This document shows, piece by piece, positions 51,057 through 59,770 of a stretch of 64,000 nt of DNA (positions within the stretch are counted from its first letter, which is position 1; each line of letters begins with the position of its first letter). The translations under genes and the position numbers were made by a program. The notes beneath the pieces were generated by a model. The model had not been told where the DNA came from and ran no database searches. It saw only the letters and a program-made list of their open reading frames with translations. The DNA is from Sphingopyxis sp. Root154 (lineage in GTDB: Bacteria > Pseudomonadota > Alphaproteobacteria > Sphingomonadales > Sphingomonadaceae), in assembly GCF_001427105.1 (NCBI RefSeq), contig NZ_LMGI01000003.1:474618-538617 (forward strand). The letters run 5' to 3'.

Positions 51057-51833
51057 TCATGGCCGCGCCTTGTTGAAAAGCGTGTAAAAATTGGTACTTG
51101 TCGCGGCGGCCAGCGCCTCTTCCTCCTCGCCGCGCAGCTTGGCGAGGAAAGCGAGTGTATCGGCAACAAACGCGGGCTCACCGGTTTTGCCGCGATGCGG
51201 GACGGGGGCGAGGAAGGGGGAATCGGTCTCGATCAGCAGCCGGTCCTGCGGCAACCACTTGGCTGTGGCCTGGAGATCGGCGGCGTTCTTGAACGTGACG
51301 ATGCCCGAGATCGATATGAAGAGCCCGAGATTGAGCGCTTGCCGCGCAAAATCGTCGCTCGCGGTGAAGCAGTGGATGACGCCGGGAAAAGTCGCCTTGC
51401 CCATCTCTTCGCCGAGCAGCGCCAGCGTGTCGCCTTCGGCATCACGCGTGTGGACGATGATCGGCAGGCCGGTTTGCTGCGACGCGTGAATATGACGGCG
51501 AAAGCTGTCCTGCTGCCGCGCGCGGTCGCTCTTGTCGTAATAATAGTCGAGCCCGGTCTCGCCGATCCCGATAACGCGGGGATGCGCCGCGCGTTCGACC
51601 AGCTTCGCGGTATCGACGTCGGGGTGATGATCGGCGTCGTGCGGATGAATGCCGACGCTCGCCCAGACATCATCGTTCGCTTCCGCTGCAGCGAGCACAT
51701 CGTCCCACTCGCTCTCGCGCGTCGCGATGTTGAGCATCGCGGTGACGCCCTTAACGCGGGCGCGTTCCAGCACCTCGCTCTGCTGTTCGGCGAGCCCCTT
51801 GTAATTTAGGTGGCAATGCGAATCGACGAGCAT
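51057..51833 (-). CDS. TatD family metal-dependent hydrolase
   Basis: This 258-residue TIM-barrel hydrolase has the metal motif DSHCHLN at residues 4-10, IGIGETGLDYYYD, the internal IIVHTRDAEGD, VIHCFTAS and the final LIETDSPFLAP. All metal ligands of the TatD/YcfH family are present. Members act as 3'-5' DNases or on D-aminoacyl substrates. The ATG 51833 overlaps the metG stop by one base; position after metG, holB and tmk is the common order. Confidence 0.93.
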   Translation of the reverse strand: MLVDSHCHLNYKGLAEQQSEVLERARVKGVTAMLNIATRESEWDDVLAAAEANDDVWASVGIHPHDADHHPDVDTAKLVERAAHPRVIGIGETGLDYYYDKSDRARQQDSFRRHIHASQQTGLPIIVHTRDAEGDTLALLGEEMGKATFPGVIHCFTASDDFARQALNLGLFISISGIVTFKNAADLQATAKWLPQDRLLIETDSPFLAPVPHRGKTGEPAFVADTLAFLAKLRGEEEEALAAATSTNFYTLFNKARP

Positions 51834-53422
51834 CAGGCCTCCCCTTCCCCCCCATTTTCCTCGACGGGCAGCTCGAGGCGTGGGAAGATCGGCACGGGCT
51901 GGCCGACGGTGAAACCGCTTGCGGCGAGTTTCGCCAGCCAGTCGCGATCGTCCAACGCGGTGAAGTCGCGCGCGTCGGCGGTGATGCCCATCTGGTCGAG
52001 CAATTTGTCCGCCGCCGCCGGGACGACAGGCCGGATCGCGATCGCCAGCGCGCGCACGGCTTGGAACAAGGTCATCAGCACTGCGCGCATGCGCTCGGGA
52101 TCGGTCTTGCGCAGCGCCCAAGGCGCTTGCGTGTCGACATATTGATTGCAGGCGAAAACCGCACGGATCCAGTCTTCGATGCCGACCGAGAAAGCGAGCT
52201 GCTCGAATTCGCGCGGCAGGCGGACCGCCGCCATGTCGGTGACGTCGGCGAGCAGATCGATATCGTCCTGCGCTGGCGTATAGTCAGCCGAAATCTTGCC
52301 ATCTAAATTCTTGAAAATCATCGACAAGCTTCGTTGAGCGAGATTGCCGAAGCTGTTTGCGAGGTCGGCGTTGACGGTGCGCACGATCGCCTCGGCCGAA
52401 TAGGTACCATCCTGTCCGAAACTGACTTCGCGAAGGAGGTAATAGCGCAGCCCGTCGACCCCGAACTGATCGGCAAGCGCCATCGGGTCGACGACATTGC
52501 CGAGCGACTTCGACATCTTCTCGCCGCGATTGAGCAGGAACCCGTGTCCAAACACCTGCTTCGGCAAGGGAAGGTTTGCGCTCATCAGGAAGGCCGGCCA
52601 GTAAACCGTATGAAAACGCACGATATCCTTACCGATCATATGGATATTCGCCGGCCAGAATTTTCCGAAATCGCTATCCGGGTCGGGATAGCCCAGTCCC
52701 GACAGATAAGTGGTGAGCGCATCCACCCACACATACATCACATGTCCCGGTGAACCCGGCACCGGCACACCCCAGTCGAAGCTGGTGCGTGAGACGCTGA
52801 GATCCTTGAGGCCGCCCTCGACGAAACGCAGCACCTCATTGCGGCGGCTATCGGGGCGGATGAAATCGGGCTGGTCGTTGTAGAGCGCGAGCAGCTTGTC
52901 CTGATATTTGGACAGACGGAAGAACCAGCTTTCCTCGACGGTCCATTCGACCGGCGTTCCCTGCGGCGAGAGGCGTACGCCCCCCTCCCCGTCGGTCAGT
53001 TCGCTTTCGTCATAAAAGGCTTCGTCGCGGACCGAATACCAGCCTTCATAGCGGTCGAGGTAGAGGTCACCATTGGCTTCTATCGCTTTCCAGATCATCT
53101 GTGAGGCCGCATGATGCGCCGCATCCGATGTCCGCATGAAATTATCATAGCTGATATTCAGCCTGGCATACATCTCGCGGAAATATCCCGACATTTCGTC
53201 AGCGAGATCGATCGTCGCGCGCCCCTGTTCGCGCGCGGTTTGGAACATCTTCAGCCCATGTTCGTCGGTGCCGGTGATCAGCCGCACGTCGCGGCCGCGC
53301 GCGCGCTGGAAACGCGCCATGACGTCGGTCGCGATCGCTTCATAAGCGTGACCGATATGCGGACGGCCATTGGGGTAGCTGATCGCGGTGGTGATATAGA
53401 AGGGTTCGGTGTTTTCGGACAT
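51833..53422 (-). CDS. metG: Methionyl-tRNA synthetase
   Basis: This is a 529-residue class Ia synthetase. The HIGH-like motif is PHIGHAYE near residue 20, and KMSKS is in GEKMSKSLGN near residue 302. There is no CxxC zinc knuckle and no C-terminal tRNA-binding (OB) domain, so it is the short form. A perfect GC-only hairpin directly precedes the ATG (see 53423-53449). Confidence 0.97.
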   Translation of the reverse strand: MSENTEPFYITTAISYPNGRPHIGHAYEAIATDVMARFQRARGRDVRLITGTDEHGLKMFQTAREQGRATIDLADEMSGYFREMYARLNISYDNFMRTSDAAHHAASQMIWKAIEANGDLYLDRYEGWYSVRDEAFYDESELTDGEGGVRLSPQGTPVEWTVEESWFFRLSKYQDKLLALYNDQPDFIRPDSRRNEVLRFVEGGLKDLSVSRTSFDWGVPVPGSPGHVMYVWVDALTTYLSGLGYPDPDSDFGKFWPANIHMIGKDIVRFHTVYWPAFLMSANLPLPKQVFGHGFLLNRGEKMSKSLGNVVDPMALADQFGVDGLRYYLLREVSFGQDGTYSAEAIVRTVNADLANSFGNLAQRSLSMIFKNLDGKISADYTPAQDDIDLLADVTDMAAVRLPREFEQLAFSVGIEDWIRAVFACNQYVDTQAPWALRKTDPERMRAVLMTLFQAVRALAIAIRPVVPAAADKLLDQMGITADARDFTALDDRDWLAKLAASGFTVGQPVPIFPRLELPVEENGGEGEA

Positions 53423-53449
53423 GCGCGCGCCTTAGCCGCTGGCGCGCGC
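53423..53449 (-). promoter_or_regulatory. GC-only hairpin abutting the metG start codon
   Basis: Read on the minus strand, a 9-bp perfect stem GCGCGCGCC/GGCGCGCGC closes a 9-base loop, and the right arm ends immediately before the ATG. The only Shine-Dalgarno-like bases (TAAGG) straddle the loop and the stem. It could restrict initiation at metG. There is no U-tract, so it is not a terminator. Confidence 0.5.
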
Positions 53450-53460
53450 GAGGGAAAGCG

Positions 53461-54450
53461 TCAGCGTGCCGACTGACCCGTCCTCGGCGCCAATTCGGCG
53501 AGGCAATTGCCGATTTCGAAGCCCACCATCGCGCCGTCGTAGGAACCCCGGATCGCATCGCGGACGGTGCGCTGGACGCGGTCCCACTGCGCGAGGATCG
53601 GTGCGATCTCGGCCACCGGACGTTCGCGCGCCAAGCGAGCAAGCAGCCCGGGAACAATGTCGATGACCAGTTCGAGCCGGGCGCGATTGCTGGTCCCGCC
53701 GACCTCGCGCGCGAGCGCCTCGCGCAGCCGGTTTTCCGGATCTCCACTCGTCGCAATGGCGAGCAGCTTCTTTTCCATCACCGCGACATCGCTGTCGATC
53801 AGCGCAAGCGCCTTGCCTGGTACGCCGCCCGATGCAGCGACGATCGCGCGCACATCCGCCATCTCCAGCATCGGGCGTAACTCGTGCAGCCACGGTGTCA
53901 TGACGTCACGTTCAACCGGCTGAAAACGCAGCGTTCTACACCGTGATCTGATCGTTGGGAGCAAGCGCCCCGGCGAATGGCTGACGAGCAGAAACAGCGT
54001 TTTCGCCGGCGGTTCTTCAAGCGTCTTGAGCAGTGCGTTGGCGCCATCGGTTTCAAGATCGTCGACCGCATCGACGATGATCACACGCCACTCGCCGAGC
54101 GACAGCGAGAGGTGCAGGCGGCGGATCATTTGCCGGACCTGTTCGATCGTGATGTTGCGGGCGAGTTCCTTGGCCTTGTCCTTCGGCTGGCGCGCGATGC
54201 GGAGGATCTCGGGATGGTTTCTGGCGTCGACCAGCCGGGCCGCTGCGTCGTCTCCGCGGTCGTCGAGACTCATCGCCTGTCCATCGCCGCCGCGGCCATG
54301 GGTAACAAGAAATCGCGCAACGCGTTCGGCGAAGATGCCCTTCCCCATCCCCTGCGGTCCGGCGAGGAGCCATGCATGATGCAGGCGACCGACCTGCCAC
54401 GCTTCGAGAAAGGCGTTTTCGGCGTCCAGATGGCCGATCATCATAGCCAT
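53461..54450 (-). CDS. holB: DNA polymerase III subunit delta'
   Basis: This is a 329-residue AAA+ clamp-loader subunit. The P-loop-like GPQGMGKG is near the N-terminus, and the following IEQVRQMIRRLHLS, IIVDAVDDLETDGANALLKTLEEPP and SRCRTLRF segments are characteristic of delta'. Its start overlaps the tmk stop by 10 bases. It sits in the conserved tmk-holB-metG-tatD block. Confidence 0.94.
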   Translation of the reverse strand: MAMMIGHLDAENAFLEAWQVGRLHHAWLLAGPQGMGKGIFAERVARFLVTHGRGGDGQAMSLDDRGDDAAARLVDARNHPEILRIARQPKDKAKELARNITIEQVRQMIRRLHLSLSLGEWRVIIVDAVDDLETDGANALLKTLEEPPAKTLFLLVSHSPGRLLPTIRSRCRTLRFQPVERDVMTPWLHELRPMLEMADVRAIVAASGGVPGKALALIDSDVAVMEKKLLAIATSGDPENRLREALAREVGGTSNRARLELVIDIVPGLLARLARERPVAEIAPILAQWDRVQRTVRDAIRGSYDGAMVGFEIGNCLAELAPRTGQSAR

Positions 54451-55058
54451 TCCGCGAGTTCAGCGAGGATCGCGGCGGTGACAGCCGTCGCGGTTGCGTC
54501 GGCATCGACGATACGCCATCGCGCGGGTTCGCCTTTCGCCATTTCGACAAAGCGCGCTGCCAGCCGTGCCTGATAGTCGGCAGGCTTGTTGCCCATGCGG
54601 TCGCTACCGCCGCGTTCGATCAGCCGCCGCGCGGCTTCGTCCGCGCTGACAGTGAGCAGGAAGGTGCGGTCGGGCAATAGGCCGTTCGAGCCGAAACCGT
54701 GCAGCGTCAGGATGTCGCTATCCGTGATGCCGCCGCCGCCGCCCTGATAAGCACGGCTCGAATCGATGAAACGGTCGCAGAGCACCCACGCGCCGCGTTC
54801 GAGCGCGGGACGGATCGTCCGCGCGACATGATCGGCGCGCGCAGCGGCGAAGAGCAGGGCTTCGCTGCGCGCATCCCAGCGATCGTCGCTTCCCTCCATC
54901 AGCAGCGTGCGGATCGCCTCCGCGCCCGCGCTGCCGCCGGGTTCGCGGGTAGCGAGTGTTTCGATGCCGCGCGCCTCGATCGCGGCCGCGACCGCGCGTA
55001 TCTGGGTGGATTTACCGACCCCTTCGCCGCCCTCGAGCGTGATGAACCGACCGGTCAC
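54441..55058 (-). CDS. tmk: Thymidylate kinase
   Basis: This is a 205-residue kinase making dTDP from dTMP. P-loop GGEGVGKST, the ATREPGGS segment, the DR(F/Y) motif in CDRFIDSSRAYQG, and a lid region around ERGGSDRMG are present. The start is GTG 55058 in a GTGA overlap with the carboxypeptidase gene; an upstream ATG at 55100 adds 14 residues with no match. Confidence 0.95.
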   Translation of the reverse strand: MTGRFITLEGGEGVGKSTQIRAVAAAIEARGIETLATREPGGSAGAEAIRTLLMEGSDDRWDARSEALLFAAARADHVARTIRPALERGAWVLCDRFIDSSRAYQGGGGGITDSDILTLHGFGSNGLLPDRTFLLTVSADEAARRLIERGGSDRMGNKPADYQARLAARFVEMAKGEPARWRIVDADATATAVTAAILAELAEWL

Positions 55059-56278
55059 AGCCCGGTCAGCCGGTAGAATCCCGTTCGGGCACGCGCCCAC
55101 CAGCCGCCCTCGGCTACATCTGCGGCGGCGATCAGTGGCGTCGTCTGCGGTGGCAAGCCATCGGGCGTGACGACGAGGTCGGCGACCGGCGTCCCGCGAA
55201 TGAGCGGCGCTGCAATGGGGGCTCGTGTGCGCATCACCGCGCGATAGCTGCCCTCATAGCCCTTGGGAACCGTCATCCGCACGGCGATACCGGCCTGGGT
55301 GTCGACCGTTGGAATGGCGCCCTTTCGGACGTCGATTCGGCCGAGGCTGGCGCCCGCGGGGACGAGTTCCCTTCCCTCCCATTCGTCGAAGCCCCATTTC
55401 ATCAGCCGTTCGGCTTCGTCGCGCCGTGCCTTTTCGCTGCTCATGCCGGCGACCACCATGATCAGGCGGCGGCCGTTCCGCTTCGCCGAACCGAGGAAAC
55501 AATAGCCGGCCTCGGCGGTGTGGCCGGTTTTCAGGCCGTCAGCCCCTTCGAAACGTCCGAGAATGGGATTGCGGTTGGGCTGAATGATCGGCTTGCCCTC
55601 GAGCGACTTGCCGTGTTGGAGCTTCGGCAGCGAGAAATATCGACTATAGCCATCCGGATGGTCGCGGATCAGCCGGTCGGCAAGCGTTATGAGATCAGCC
55701 GCGCTGACTTTGGTGATGCCGCCGTCGGGCCAGCCGCTCGGCGTTCCGAAGCGACTCGATGACATCCCAATTTTGGCCGCTACGACGTTCATTCTTTTGA
55801 CGAATGCATCCTCGCTTCCGTCGATGCCGACCGCAAGGACCGCGGCGGCGTCATTGCCCGAGACGGTGATCAGTCCCTTAAGCAATTCGTCGACCGAGAC
55901 TTTTTCGTTCGGGCGCAGGAACATCGTCGACCCGCCGGTGCTGCCGTTCCACTTCTTCCACGTCGCCTCGCTGACGGTGAATTGCTTATCGCGCGCGAGT
56001 TCGCCCTTTTTGATCAGGTCGAGCACGACATAGGCGGTCATCACCTTCGCCATCGACGCGGGGGCGAAGCGCTTGTCGGCGCCGCGCGAAAAGAGGATCG
56101 CGCCCGAATCGAGATCCTTGAGCATCACGATCGGCGCTTGCGTGACATATAGCGGGCGGCTGACCGGCGCGCTCTTGGGGCGGGTATCGCCCGCCGATGC
56201 CGCCGGAAAAGCCAGCGTCAGCGCGAGCGCGGTCAGACCTGCCGCTCCGCCTTTCACGATGATGCCCGGCTTCCCCAC
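55055..56278 (-). CDS. D-alanyl-D-alanine carboxypeptidase (penicillin-binding protein 5/6 type)
   Basis: This encodes about 407 residues from GTG 56278; GTG 56257 is equally plausible and would start right at the signal peptide (KGGAAGLTALALTLAFPAAS). Serine-peptidase motifs: SxxK in APASMAKVM, SGN in VSGNDAAAV and KTG in GLKTGHTAEAG. The C-terminal domain (about 290-400) matches the PBP5 beta-domain. It trims peptidoglycan pentapeptides in the periplasm. It follows rlpA by 11 bases. Confidence 0.94.
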   Translation of the reverse strand: MGKPGIIVKGGAAGLTALALTLAFPAASAGDTRPKSAPVSRPLYVTQAPIVMLKDLDSGAILFSRGADKRFAPASMAKVMTAYVVLDLIKKGELARDKQFTVSEATWKKWNGSTGGSTMFLRPNEKVSVDELLKGLITVSGNDAAAVLAVGIDGSEDAFVKRMNVVAAKIGMSSSRFGTPSGWPDGGITKVSAADLITLADRLIRDHPDGYSRYFSLPKLQHGKSLEGKPIIQPNRNPILGRFEGADGLKTGHTAEAGYCFLGSAKRNGRRLIMVVAGMSSEKARRDEAERLMKWGFDEWEGRELVPAGASLGRIDVRKGAIPTVDTQAGIAVRMTVPKGYEGSYRAVMRTRAPIAAPLIRGTPVADLVVTPDGLPPQTTPLIAAADVAEGGWWARARTGFYRLTGL

Positions 56279-56289
56279 CCGCAGGCCCG

Positions 56290-57291
56290 TCAGCGGTCGC
56301 GCTGGACCACCGCGTCGCGGAAGCCTTTGGCTTTGACTTTGCCAAGCGCGCCTCGCGCCTCGGCGTCGCTTGCGAAGGGGCCGACGCGCACGCGCCACAG
56401 GGTGCCCGCTTTGGCGACATGGCCGCCGACCGCCTTTGCGGCCGCATTGGCACGGGTCTCGCTGCTGAACGCTCCGACCTGAATAGCATATTTCCCAGCG
56501 ACCGGTGCCGCGGGCTTGGTCGTCGCTGTTGCCGGTTTTGCTACCGGGGCGGGCTTGGACGCAGGTTTCGTCGTCCCCGGTCCTTCGACGACGAAACGGT
56601 CGTCACCGGGCTTGGCTTTGCCCGATGCTATCGGCGCCGCCGGCTGAGCGGTGACCGGCGTTACCGCAGCGACCGCGGTCTTGGGCACCGGCAGCGCCTT
56701 TGCCTTGCTGCGCAGGATCGCGAGCAGCGATTCGGGCGTCGCGATGCGTTCGGGAACGGGCTTGCCGGAACGAAGCTGCGCGCGTTCGGCTGCGGGCGGA
56801 TTGGTACGGCGGACGCGGACCGCGGCGACGCCGTCGGTGAGGCCCAATTGTTCGGCGGCGCCGCGCGACAGATCGATCAGGCGGTCGCCGACCATCGGGC
56901 CGCGGTCGTTGACACGCACGAGGATCGTCCGCCCGGTATCGAGCGCGGTGACCTCGACATAGCTGGGCAGCGGCAGCGTCTTGTGCGCCGCCGATATGCC
57001 CGCGGGATCGAAAATCTCGCCATTCGCGGTGGGCCGCCCGGCGAGTTCCTCGCCATACCAGCTGGCATAGCCGACATCGTCATAGTCCGGGATATCGGCG
57101 GGCGTGTATGTGGCGCCCGCGATTGTGTAGGGATCGCCGACCTTGACCGGCACATCGGCCACGCCTGCTGCCGCAGAAGGGGGCGGGCTCGCCGTCGCCC
57201 CCCCTTCGCGCTTGCCGTCCATACTGCCACAGCCGGAGAGCAACAACATTGCCCCCGCCATCAGGCCCCCGCCCTTAACGATCGATTTCAT
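56290..57291 (-). CDS. rlpA: Septal ring lytic transglycosylase RlpA
   Basis: This 333-residue lipoprotein has a lipobox LLLSGC, a double-psi beta-barrel domain (about 70-165; YASWYGEELAGRPTANGE, VRVNDRGPM) with the catalytic-type Asp region, a long Ala/Lys/Pro linker, and a C-terminal SPOR domain (about 258-333; YAIQVGAFSSETRANAAAK) that binds denuded septal glycan. The ATG 57291 lies inside the end of the upstream transglycosylase gene (17-base overlap). Confidence 0.94.
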   Translation of the reverse strand: MKSIVKGGGLMAGAMLLLSGCGSMDGKREGGATASPPPSAAAGVADVPVKVGDPYTIAGATYTPADIPDYDDVGYASWYGEELAGRPTANGEIFDPAGISAAHKTLPLPSYVEVTALDTGRTILVRVNDRGPMVGDRLIDLSRGAAEQLGLTDGVAAVRVRRTNPPAAERAQLRSGKPVPERIATPESLLAILRSKAKALPVPKTAVAAVTPVTAQPAAPIASGKAKPGDDRFVVEGPGTTKPASKPAPVAKPATATTKPAAPVAGKYAIQVGAFSSETRANAAAKAVGGHVAKAGTLWRVRVGPFASDAEARGALGKVKAKGFRDAVVQRDR

Positions 57292-58339
57292 CCGCCAGTA
57301 ACCCCACAGACAGTGCGTAAAAGTTGGAACAATTATAGTCCAATATCGCACGATAGTTACCGGTCAGCAAATAAGCCGTCCGGCCGGGGCCATCGGGTTC
57401 AAGAAGCGTCGCCTGCACATTGCCATCGGGCCAGCGCCCGCCGAGCGGCGCGATGCCGTCGGCGCGCCATTCGGCCATCGAGCGCCAGCGGCTGTGGCGA
57501 TCGAAAACGCGTGGGCAACGCGTGGGTGCGAGGCGATTGGCGACCGCGCCGCGGTTGAAACTTGCGGGAACGGTTACCGCGACGCCCCATGGCTGCCCGG
57601 CGCGCCAGCCGGCGCGGCGAAGGTAGGAGCCGATCGATTCGATGGCGTCGGCTTCGCTCGACCATATTCGCGCGACGCCGTCGCCATCGCCGTCCTCGGC
57701 GACCTGAAGATAGACCGACGGCAGGAATTGCGGATAACCGAAGGCCCCGGCCCAACTGCCCTTCAGCGCGCTGCGCGGGACGCCGCGTTCGACCATCACC
57801 ATCGTTGCGATCAGTTCGGGCTCGAACAGGCTGCGGCGGCGCCCTTCATAGGCGAGCGTCGCCAAGGCTTCGGGGAGGTCGAAATTGCCGGTGACCTGGC
57901 CATAGGCAGTTTCGTGACCGTAGATCGCGATCATGATGCTGGTCGGAACGCCCGTCCGCTGCTCGATGCGTGAGAGCAGCGGGAGCAGCCGGTCGTGGAC
58001 GCGGCGCCCGCCGCCGATGCGCGCTGTGTCGACATGTTTCGCCTTGTACGGCGCGAAGGCCGGGATCGGCGTGTTGGGGCTGGGCGGGCTGCCGAGGTTG
58101 TCGCGGTCGAGCGCGACAACGCGCGGATTGTAGGTAAGCCCTGCGGTCACGCGGTCGAAGGTGGTGCGAGATACGCCGCGCGCCTGCGCCTTCGGCCATA
58201 GCGACTGGACATAGGTATCGAAGCCGGACTCGCTACTCTGTGCATGGAGCGGCGCCGACGCGGTGAGCATCCATGCCGACAGAAATGCCGTGACGAATTT
58301 GAAAAGGCGTCCGATTCTGAAACCTGTAGCGTGCATCAT
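57275..58339 (-). CDS. mltB: MltB-type lytic murein transglycosylase
   Basis: This encodes 354 residues from two adjacent ATGs (58339 and 58336) preceded by GTGGGGAC. It has a signal peptide with hydrophobic core FVTAFLSAWMLTASAP and cleavage at APLHAQ. The GH103 catalytic domain shows IYGHETAYGQVTGNFD (catalytic Glu) and SWAGAFGYPQFLPSVYL; the C-terminal NYRAILDYNCSNFYALSVGLL is typical. There is no lipobox, so it is a soluble MltB/Slt-B form. It is the first gene of the minus-strand envelope run. Confidence 0.93.
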   Translation of the reverse strand: MMHATGFRIGRLFKFVTAFLSAWMLTASAPLHAQSSESGFDTYVQSLWPKAQARGVSRTTFDRVTAGLTYNPRVVALDRDNLGSPPSPNTPIPAFAPYKAKHVDTARIGGGRRVHDRLLPLLSRIEQRTGVPTSIMIAIYGHETAYGQVTGNFDLPEALATLAYEGRRRSLFEPELIATMVMVERGVPRSALKGSWAGAFGYPQFLPSVYLQVAEDGDGDGVARIWSSEADAIESIGSYLRRAGWRAGQPWGVAVTVPASFNRGAVANRLAPTRCPRVFDRHSRWRSMAEWRADGIAPLGGRWPDGNVQATLLEPDGPGRTAYLLTGNYRAILDYNCSNFYALSVGLLADEIDR

Positions 58340-58482
58340 GTCCCCACCATAAGACGTGTCTCGCACAGATGCGAGCGGCTTGACTAGGTTGCCGCGAGAC
58401 AAAGCGAGTCATTCGCGGGGCGGGCCGAGCGCGCAAGGTTTCGCTTGCCGCAAGGGCATCAAGCGCTATGGCGACGCCGTGC

Positions 58483-58572
58483 GGACAGGTGGCCGAGTGG
58501 TTTAAGGCAGCGGTCTTGAAAACCGCCGTGGGTGCAAGCTCACCGTGGGTTCGAATCCCACCCTGTCCGCCA
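58483..58572 (+). tRNA. tRNA-Ser (UGA)
   Basis: This is a 90-nt type II tRNA: acceptor GGACAGG/CCTGTCC, D arm GCCGAGTGGTTTAAGGC, anticodon stem GCGGT/ACCGC with loop CTTGAAA (anticodon UGA), a long variable arm (CGTGGGTGCAAGCTCACCG), T arm GGGTTCGAATCCC, and an encoded CCA. Confidence 0.97.
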
Positions 58573-58573
58573 G

Positions 58574-59656
58574 TCAGGCGAAATGCAGCCGCCGATATTT
58601 CCCGCGGAAATAGAGCAAAGGATCGCGGTGCGGTTCGAACTGTGCGCGCACGACGCGGCCGACGAGAATGAAATGATCGCCCGCCTCGTGCAGCGATTCG
58701 TGCTGGCACTCGAACGAGACGAGCGAGCTGCCGAGCAGCGGCACGCCCGTTTGTCCCGGCGCCCACGGCTGGTTGGCGAAGCGGTCCTCACCCCTTGCCG
58801 CAAAGCGGTTCGACGTCGGTTGCTGGCCGATCTGCAGGACATTCACGCCGAAATGGGCGGCCTCGCGCAGCGTCGGCGCGGTTCCCGCGGTGTTGGCAAT
58901 GCACACCAGCAGCAGCGGTGGATCGAGCGAGACCGACGTAAAACTGTTCGCGGTAAGGCCGACCGGCGTTCCCGCGGCGTCGAGCGCGGTGACGATCGTG
59001 ATCCCGGTGGCAAAGCAGCCCATCGCGTCGCGTAGCGTCCGCGGATCGGATCCAGCTTTAAATTCCACCGCCTCGCGCGGCTGACGCCGTTCGAGAAATT
59101 CGAGCAACTGGCCGAGCAAGGCTTCTTTTCGGTCGGAAGCGAGTTCAAGGTCGCTTTCGTTGATATCGGCGATTTGACCGATCGGTAGCGCTTCGTTGAA
59201 TATGTCACCGACGGCGCTGCTTTGCGCGGGGGAAAAGCCACCACGCACGACGAGCGTAGGTAAGGCCAATTGGGCGGCGACGCCGTTCGCAACGGCATCT
59301 TCGTCGGCGGGCATGTCGACGATGACCAGCCCGGCAGCGAGAAGCGTACCGTCGAGGGCGAGCGCGCGTGTTGCGATCCATCCGCCGCGCCCCGCGGTCA
59401 CGACGACCGGGCGCGAACCCATTTGTGCGAGCACCGCGCGCATATCCTCGATATGCGGCGCCAAGTCTCCGCCGTCCCGCAGGTCGAGGTTGACGACGCG
59501 GCGCCCCGAAAGCACCAACGCGTCGGCGACTTCGCGCCACGCGGCGCGGCCCTGGCCAACCTCGGGGATCAGAAGCACGGTGGGGTCGTTTTCGTCGCCC
59601 AGCATATCGGCCGACAGAGGGATGCCGCCGAAACCCTTATATTCGATGAGGCTCAA
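58574..59656 (-). CDS. Fusion of a hydrolase-like domain and a flavin reductase domain
   Basis: This encodes 360 residues from TTG 59656 with AAGGGGG upstream; ATG 59710 would add 18 residues of no match. Residues 1 to about 195 follow the alpha/beta-hydrolase layout (TVLLIPEVGQGRAAW, VVNLDLRDGGDL), but the nucleophile elbow reads TAGRGGW, with no serine. Residues of about 204-360 are a flavin reductase (HpaC/FMN-reductase-like) domain: RDAMGCFATGITIVTALD, TANSFTSVSLDPPLLLVC and FFVGRV-like FILVGRVVRAQF. The stop lies two bases from the 3' end of tRNA-Ser. It may be the NAD(P)H:flavin partner of a monooxygenase. Confidence 0.87.
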   Translation of the reverse strand: MSLIEYKGFGGIPLSADMLGDENDPTVLLIPEVGQGRAAWREVADALVLSGRRVVNLDLRDGGDLAPHIEDMRAVLAQMGSRPVVVTAGRGGWIATRALALDGTLLAAGLVIVDMPADEDAVANGVAAQLALPTLVVRGGFSPAQSSAVGDIFNEALPIGQIADINESDLELASDRKEALLGQLLEFLERRQPREAVEFKAGSDPRTLRDAMGCFATGITIVTALDAAGTPVGLTANSFTSVSLDPPLLLVCIANTAGTAPTLREAAHFGVNVLQIGQQPTSNRFAARGEDRFANQPWAPGQTGVPLLGSSLVSFECQHESLHEAGDHFILVGRVVRAQFEPHRDPLLYFRGKYRRLHFA

Positions 59657-59770
59657 AAATCCCCCTTGCCGCGCCGGCGGGCTGACGCCGGCGGCATTCG
59701 ATATGACCAAAAATTGCGATGAATCGAGTCATATCGAAAGCCGACGCGTCGCGCCAGCGTACGAGGTGGA

